Position numbers and translations under genes: made by a program
Part shown: positions 7,122 through 10,181 of the stretch, piece after piece
Layout: the number at the start of each line of letters is the position of its first letter
How positions within the stretch are numbered: the stretch's first letter is position 1
Notes under the pieces: model-generated
Databases searched by the model: none
The model's input: only the letters and a program-made list of their open reading frames with translations
Told to the model about the DNA's origin: nothing
Assembly: GCA_027310735.1 (NCBI GenBank)
Contig: DAIDAH010000093.1
Span: 1 to 10,181, forward strand
Origin: Methylotenera sp.
GTDB taxonomy: Bacteria; Pseudomonadota; Gammaproteobacteria; Burkholderiales; Methylophilaceae
DNA: 10,181 nucleotides
Direction of reading: 5' to 3'

Positions 7122-8450
7122 TTAATCATGTGTGAAATAGTTATTCCAAGCCCAATCCAGCAATTCTCTGGTCATTTCCACAGGCTTTTCTTCATAACGT
7201 GCAATATCTCTCAATTGCTCCAATATATCTCTAGGAATACAGGCAGTAAGAGGCTTACCGCTCTTATAGTGATGTTCATGCAATAGATAGTTAAAGCCAT
7301 CTTTACTGAATGGAATTTGCAGTTCATCGCATACTTGTTGCGTAATCACCTGATACTCATCTTCACTCAGCGGGCCGACATAAATTTTGTAACCTAATCG
7401 ACGCAAAAAGGCTTCATCAGCAAGTTTGCTGGGTAGTAAATTAGTGGAGAACACGACAATGACATCGAAAGGAAGCATGAATTTTTTGCCGGTGTGTAGC
7501 GCCAGATAATCCACATGGCGGTCAAGCGGCACAATCCAGCGATTCATGATGTCTATTGCTGGCGCTAATTGCCGACCTAGGTCATCAATAATCAGTAATC
7601 CGTTGTTGGCTTTAACCTGAGGTGGCGCTTGATAGAATCTGGAGCTTTCATCAAAGTCCAAGTCCAGCATGGCAAGCGTAAGCTCTCCACCTGTTTTTAT
7701 GACGGGTCGGTGGCACAATATCCAGCGAGCATCTGATGACATTCTGCGATCTATGCCTAAGCCACCATTCCCGTTGCTGCTAGGTGGCAGTAACGGCTCA
7801 TGTGCAAGGGGGTCAAATATCTGAATCACTTCGTTATCCACCACAATCGCATGTGGAATAGCAATATCTCCGGTCAAGAGCCCAGCCAGATGTTCAGCGA
7901 TAAAAGTTTTTCCGCTACCAGCAGGTCCGTAAACAAAAATGGCTCGGCCTGAATTCATTGCTGCGCCAAACTGTTTAAGTATGCCCTCTTTAATCACCAG
8001 TCCACTGAATGCTTTTATAAGCTGTTCGCGAGTCACCTGCATATTAGTAACAGATTGCTGATGTACCTGCTTGATGTAGGCATGCAAGCTGACTGGGGCT
8101 GGTCCTACATATTGGTTCTTGCGTAGATAATCTTCAGCCCGCAGACGACCTAATTCGGTTAAAGTATAGGCGATAGCTGTTTCGGCCTCGCTACTTCGTG
8201 TTGCCTCACACATACGTTCGCTACGCATGAAAGCTAATAACGGTTCTAATATAGTGACGGAAAGTTTGCTGTGATTAACAATATCCATTAAGCGCATTTG
8301 CCCGCGCAGGAATAATGCCTTGGTGATGAGTTCAATAAGAAATTGAAAATTAAGACCGGTTTCTTCGATAGTTCGAGGTTGTGGGGGAAGCTGTGCATGT
8401 CTACGCTCTTCATCCACCATTTCTAACTGTTCTGTAAGCTTTGTTTTCAT
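7122..8450 (-). CDS. AAA+ ATPase with N-terminal winged-helix-like domain, embedded in the Tad locus
   Basis: This 442-aa protein is not one of the named Tad components. Residues about 30-112 are helical and resemble a winged-helix domain (FLIELITKALFLRG, then LEPLLAFMRSERM, TLTELGRLRAEDYL). Residues about 143-362 are an AAA+ module. It shows Walker A GPAGSGKT (175-182), Walker B LLIIDD (285-290), a sensor 1-like VVFSTNL (332-338) and a probable arginine finger in FLRRLGYKI (348-356). A C-terminal helical lid follows (about 375-435). All catalytic motifs look intact, so it should hydrolyse ATP. It has no signal peptide or membrane segment and should be cytoplasmic. It is unlike TadA or TadZ in sequence. 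A remodelling or regulatory role for pilus assembly is inferred from context only. The start at 8450 has a weak GAGAAG upstream; a 155-bp AT-rich gap precedes it. Confidence 0.9.
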   Translation of the reverse strand: MKTKLTEQLEMVDEERRHAQLPPQPRTIEETGLNFQFLIELITKALFLRGQMRLMDIVNHSKLSVTILEPLLAFMRSERMCEATRSSEAETAIAYTLTELGRLRAEDYLRKNQYVGPAPVSLHAYIKQVHQQSVTNMQVTREQLIKAFSGLVIKEGILKQFGAAMNSGRAIFVYGPAGSGKTFIAEHLAGLLTGDIAIPHAIVVDNEVIQIFDPLAHEPLLPPSSNGNGGLGIDRRMSSDARWILCHRPVIKTGGELTLAMLDLDFDESSRFYQAPPQVKANNGLLIIDDLGRQLAPAIDIMNRWIVPLDRHVDYLALHTGKKFMLPFDVIVVFSTNLLPSKLADEAFLRRLGYKIYVGPLSEDEYQVITQQVCDELQIPFSKDGFNYLLHEHHYKSGKPLTACIPRDILEQLRDIARYEEKPVEMTRELLDWAWNNYFTHD

Positions 8451-8605
8451 TATTAGCTTCTCTATTATTATTGATAACTGCTCTTAGTTAGATTGATCTA
8501 TCATTACATTTTCTTTTTTTCACTTTAAAAAACTAAGTAATTAAATACGCTACTGATTTTGATTGTTGATCTCACCACAACGCTTAAGTGACCGTATTTA
8601 TCAAG
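8451..8605 (-). other. AT-rich intergenic gap between tadV and the AAA+ ATPase gene
   Basis: This 155-bp gap is larger than the other spacers from here to tadA. It is very AT-rich, with runs of T and A around 8511-8530. I found no convincing hairpin with a U-tract and no clean -35/-10 pair. It could carry a separate promoter for the ATPase-rcpC-rcpA part, but that is only suggested by its length and composition. Confidence 0.4.
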
Positions 8606-9187
8606 TTACTGCATATACTGAATCCGCTGCCAAACCAGATAACATAAAGTACCCATTGCTATTGCTACTGCGTAAGGCAACTTGCCAACCGACATTGGTA
8701 AATCACTCATTATCGGCAATTGCCCTGCGTTCATGTTTACCATGCCACCCAGCAACATAAACTTCATGTTTTGTAATAATTGAGCCACTTGCCGTGATCG
8801 AACCACAATCACCAACCCCATTACACCGCCAGCGATAAATGTTGCCAGTAACGCACCTAACACATCATCTGAACCGAGAAATGCGCCTACCATTGCCATC
8901 AGCTTTACATCGCCTGCCGCCATGACGCGTAACCAATACAGAGGGAGAAATATCAACAACCCTAAACCAATGCCCTGTAATGCGTCCAACCAACCCAAAG
9001 CGCCTGGTGCAACACTGTTAAAACCCAGCCCTTTAGGTAATAATCCGTTTAAACACAACCCTAATATCAAACCAATCAACACCATCTTATTGGGTATGCG
9101 GTGACTGCGAATGTCCTGCAAGGCGATCAACACCAGTAAAACCAGCAAAGGTGCCAACGCTAACAATCCCATTAAATTCGGTGTCAT
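8606..9187 (-). CDS. tadV: TadV/CpaA prepilin peptidase (type IV, A24 family)
   Basis: This 193-aa integral membrane aspartyl protease cleaves the leader of Flp and the TadE-like pilins at the inner membrane. The two catalytic Asp are visible: D25 in ALQDIRSHRIPN and D93 in AAGDVKLMAMVGAFLG. About six hydrophobic segments are present (about 6-24, 36-50, 70-88, 94-128 as two, 172-188). It lacks the N-terminal Cys-rich methyltransferase domain of PilD-type enzymes, as is usual for the short CpaA/TadV subfamily. The ATG at 9187 has only a weak AAGGCTGG-type site upstream. It is separated from flp by 118 bp and from the AAA+ gene by 155 bp. The flp-tadV order is standard for Tad loci. Confidence 0.94.
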   Translation of the reverse strand: MTPNLMGLLALAPLLVLLVLIALQDIRSHRIPNKMVLIGLILGLCLNGLLPKGLGFNSVAPGALGWLDALQGIGLGLLIFLPLYWLRVMAAGDVKLMAMVGAFLGSDDVLGALLATFIAGGVMGLVIVVRSRQVAQLLQNMKFMLLGGMVNMNAGQLPIMSDLPMSVGKLPYAVAIAMGTLCYLVWQRIQYMQ

Positions 9188-9305
9188 ATTCAGATTCCAG
9201 CCTTAATAGATCTAAATAAATTAGAAGAGCAGCCTTAGTTATATTCAATAAGAATCAAGTATTTCCTTGTTGTCTCATTGCGTTAAACCAAGGCTTTATA
9301 TTGTG
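9188..9305 (-). promoter_or_regulatory. flp-tadV spacer with a possible long stem-loop
   Basis: In the minus-strand transcript AGCCTTGGTT (9286-9295) can pair over 10 bp, with one G-U pair, with AACTAAGGCT (9231-9240); the loop is 45 nt. A third element, AAGGCT (9199-9204), lies just before the tadV start and could pair with the same AGCCTT instead. Such a spacer could set the ratio of abundant pilin mRNA to the downstream genes. No U-tract follows the stem, so a simple intrinsic terminator is not supported. Structure and function are inference. Confidence 0.3.
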
Positions 9306-9503
9306 TTAACAACTTACAGCAGTAACATCACCTCCAAGTTTCTCTGCAACAGTCTTAAATGTCGCACAAACACCTTTACCTGTTGCAGACACCGCAGCAA
9401 TAATCACCACTGCAATCAGTGCTGCAATTAGGCCATATTCAATGGCTGTCACACCTTCTTCATCATTCAAAAAATGTTGGAACCCTAAATATAGGTTTTT
9501 CAT
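9306..9503 (-). CDS. flp: Flp major pilin (type IVb prepilin)
   Basis: This 65-aa prepilin is the main pilus subunit. The leader ends in NDEEG (Gly17), and the mature chain begins VTAIEYGLIAALIAVVII, the type IVb Flp motif with Glu5 and Tyr6. Cleavage is expected between Gly17 and Val18 by the TadV peptidase, leaving a 48-residue pilin. The C-terminal part has two Cys (C46 and the last residue C65), which may form a disulfide. An AAGGAG (9511-9516) lies 7 nt before the ATG at 9503, a strong site that fits a highly expressed protein. It is the first gene of the leftward locus, and only one flp copy is seen in the window. Confidence 0.96.
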   Translation of the reverse strand: MKNLYLGFQHFLNDEEGVTAIEYGLIAALIAVVIIAAVSATGKGVCATFKTVAEKLGGDVTAVSC

Positions 9504-9641
9504 GTTATTTCTCCTTGGTTATAAAAAACTACCTATTGCAACACTCGCTATCTCACGGCATTTGTGCAGAAATCAGGTACTTTCATTCTGTACGTACCGC
9601 TGATGTGTGTAATCTACTGGAGCCATGTAAATAAAGACATT

Positions 9642-9666
9642 CGTGCGAGCACGTAGGGGTTAACCC
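9642..9666. repeat. Adjacent dyads CGTGC-GA-GCACG and GGGTTAACCC
   Basis: Two perfect inverted repeats lie 3 bp apart: 5-bp arms with a 2-bp centre (9642-9653), and a 10-bp palindrome (9657-9666). A related AGGTT-A-AACCT occurs at 9728-9738. Their position midway in a divergent promoter region makes protein-binding sites possible. Confidence 0.4.
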
Positions 9667-9674
9667 TTATATCT

Positions 9675-9700
9675 ATTGATAACCATAGACATGGATTGAT
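9675..9700. repeat. ATTGAT direct repeat with 20-bp period
   Basis: ATTGAT occurs at 9675-9680 and 9695-9700, a 20-bp spacing close to two helical turns, flanking a CCAT/ATGG dyad (9683-9694). It may be an activator site, but six-base repeats in AT-rich DNA can arise by chance. Confidence 0.25.
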
Positions 9701-9746
9701 TTTTCATCGTAGACTTAAAGGTGTCGCAGGTTAAACCTAGCTGAAG

Positions 9747-9754
9747 AAGGAAGG
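9747..9754 (+). promoter_or_regulatory. Shine-Dalgarno site for the TTG-started PAS gene
   Basis: AAGGAAGG lies just before the TTG at 9759. The frame is closed upstream by a TAG at 9738-9740, and the next in-frame ATG (9819) would remove the start of the PAS domain, so TTG is the best start. Confidence 0.55.
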
Positions 9755-9758
9755 TTCA

Positions 9759-10181
9759 TTGACCGAATTACTTAAAAACTTAAGTTTTAAGACGTTATTT
9801 GATGTGTCGGCTGATGCCATGTTATTAGTTGATGACACAGGGCATATTGTTCTGTCTAATTTGGCAGCTCAAGAACTATTGGAGTATCCAGAAGCTGACA
9901 TATGCGGCCTTAATGTTGCCTCACTTATACCTTCGCGTTATCGAAATCATCACGAGCACCTTGTCTCGGCATATTTACATAAACCAGAACAGCGCTCGAT
10001 GGGCAGCGGCAAAGTCCTTTTTGCACTCAGACGTGATGGCAAAGAAATTGCAGTAGGTATTGCGTTAAGCCCGATTCACACTGAAGACAAACTGCTCATT
10101 TTAGTCACGCTATACGCTACCGACCGCCGCCATCAGGCTGAGGAGGCGCTAAGAGCTAGTGAGGAAAGATTACGGCTCCCC
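9759..10181 (+). CDS. PAS-domain sensor protein, N-terminal part only (runs off the right edge)
   Basis: This reads 141 codons in frame from a TTG start to the window edge. Residues about 11-122 form a PAS domain: LFDVSADAMLLVDDTGHIVLSN, ELLEYPEADICGLNV and LIPSRYRNHH. A segment QRSMGSGKVLFALRRDGKEI leads to VGIALSPIHTEDKLLILV. The pattern is typical of a widespread sensory PAS subfamily. The sequence then continues DRRHQAEEALRASEERLRL (122-140), the usual helical linker into a second PAS or an output domain. The output domain (histidine kinase, GGDEF/EAL or other) lies outside the window. No transmembrane segment or signal peptide is seen, so this part is likely cytoplasmic. It is divergent from flp across 255 bp, so a role in controlling the pilus genes is possible but unproven. 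Confidence 0.85.
   Translation, partial: MTELLKNLSFKTLFDVSADAMLLVDDTGHIVLSNLAAQELLEYPEADICGLNVASLIPSRYRNHHEHLVSAYLHKPEQRSMGSGKVLFALRRDGKEIAVGIALSPIHTEDKLLILVTLYATDRRHQAEEALRASEERLRLP
9775..9788. repeat. 14-bp perfect palindrome inside the start of the PAS gene
   Basis: AAAACTTAAGTTTT is a perfect palindrome 16 nt after the TTG start codon. It could be a protein-binding site or a weak hairpin near the ribosome-binding region; AT-rich composition makes chance occurrence plausible. Confidence 0.35.

Larger units (their letters stand above)
9504..9758. promoter_or_regulatory. Divergent intergenic region between flp and the PAS-sensor gene
   Basis: This 255-bp region should contain promoters for both flp (leftward) and the PAS gene (rightward). 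I found no confident -35/-10 or -24/-12 match on either strand. It is rich in small symmetrical elements: GGTAC/GTACC arms at 9576-9598, an 8-bp palindrome at 9590-9597, CGTGC/GCACG at 9642-9653, GGGTTAACCC at 9657-9666, a CCAT/ATGG dyad at 9683-9694 and AGGTT/AACCT at 9728-9738. These may be operators, but that is inference. Confidence 0.5.

Noticed and set aside
8500..8560. T-rich stretch after tadV as an intrinsic terminator
   Set aside because: The T and A runs are not preceded by a stable GC-rich hairpin; only 4-bp AT stems can be drawn.
9521..9545. Possible -10 box (TATAAC on the minus strand) for flp
   Set aside because: It is so close to the flp ribosome-binding site that the transcript would begin inside that site, and no -35 partner was seen.
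9829..10056. 75-codon plus-strand open frame at the right end
   Set aside because: It is out of frame with the PAS-domain reading, which covers the same bases and matches a known domain.

Overview
The window holds most of a Tad (tight adherence, Flp-type) pilus locus, a type IVc pilus system, read leftward on the minus strand. A divergent PAS-domain sensor gene begins at the right end. No RNA genes, insertion sequences or CRISPR arrays were seen. The DNA is moderately AT-rich, the genes are tightly packed, and the proteins look like those of betaproteobacterial Tad loci. A low-GC betaproteobacterium such as a Methylophilaceae (Methylotenera-like) member is my guess. That placement is inference and is not demonstrated by the sequence.

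In the direction of transcription (right to left) the order is as follows. The major pilin flp (9306-9503) is followed by the prepilin peptidase tadV/cpaA (8606-9187). Next is a winged-helix-like plus AAA+ ATPase that is not one of the standard Tad components (7122-8450). Then come rcpC/cpaB (6193-7083), the outer-membrane secretin rcpA/cpaC (4473-6107) and a small Gly/Ser-rich lipoprotein (4124-4462). A TadG-like protein (2675-4084), two TadE/TadF-like minor pilins (2211-2678 and 1682-2200) and the polar-localisation protein tadZ/cpaE (498-1664) follow. The 5' part of the assembly ATPase tadA/cpaF (1-411) runs off the left edge. tadB, tadC and any tadD would be expected beyond that edge.

The inferred division of labour is: TadV cleaves the leaders of Flp and the TadE-like pilins; TadZ positions the machine; TadA powers assembly; RcpA is the outer-membrane pore, helped by RcpC and probably by the lipoprotein; TadG and the TadE-like proteins are minor or anchoring components. 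Short gaps, an ATGA overlap and Shine-Dalgarno sites overlapping upstream stop codons suggest cotranscription from rcpC to tadA. The wider gaps at 8451-8605 and 9188-9305 could hold internal promoters or RNA processing elements.

The divergent gene (from 9759, TTG start) encodes a PAS sensor truncated by the window edge. The 255-bp region between it and flp contains several short palindromes and a 20-bp-period direct repeat. The most unusual features are the extra AAA+ ATPase, the lipoprotein in the usual accessory-lipoprotein slot, the Cys-rich TadG-like protein without a visible von Willebrand A site, and the dyad-rich divergent control region.
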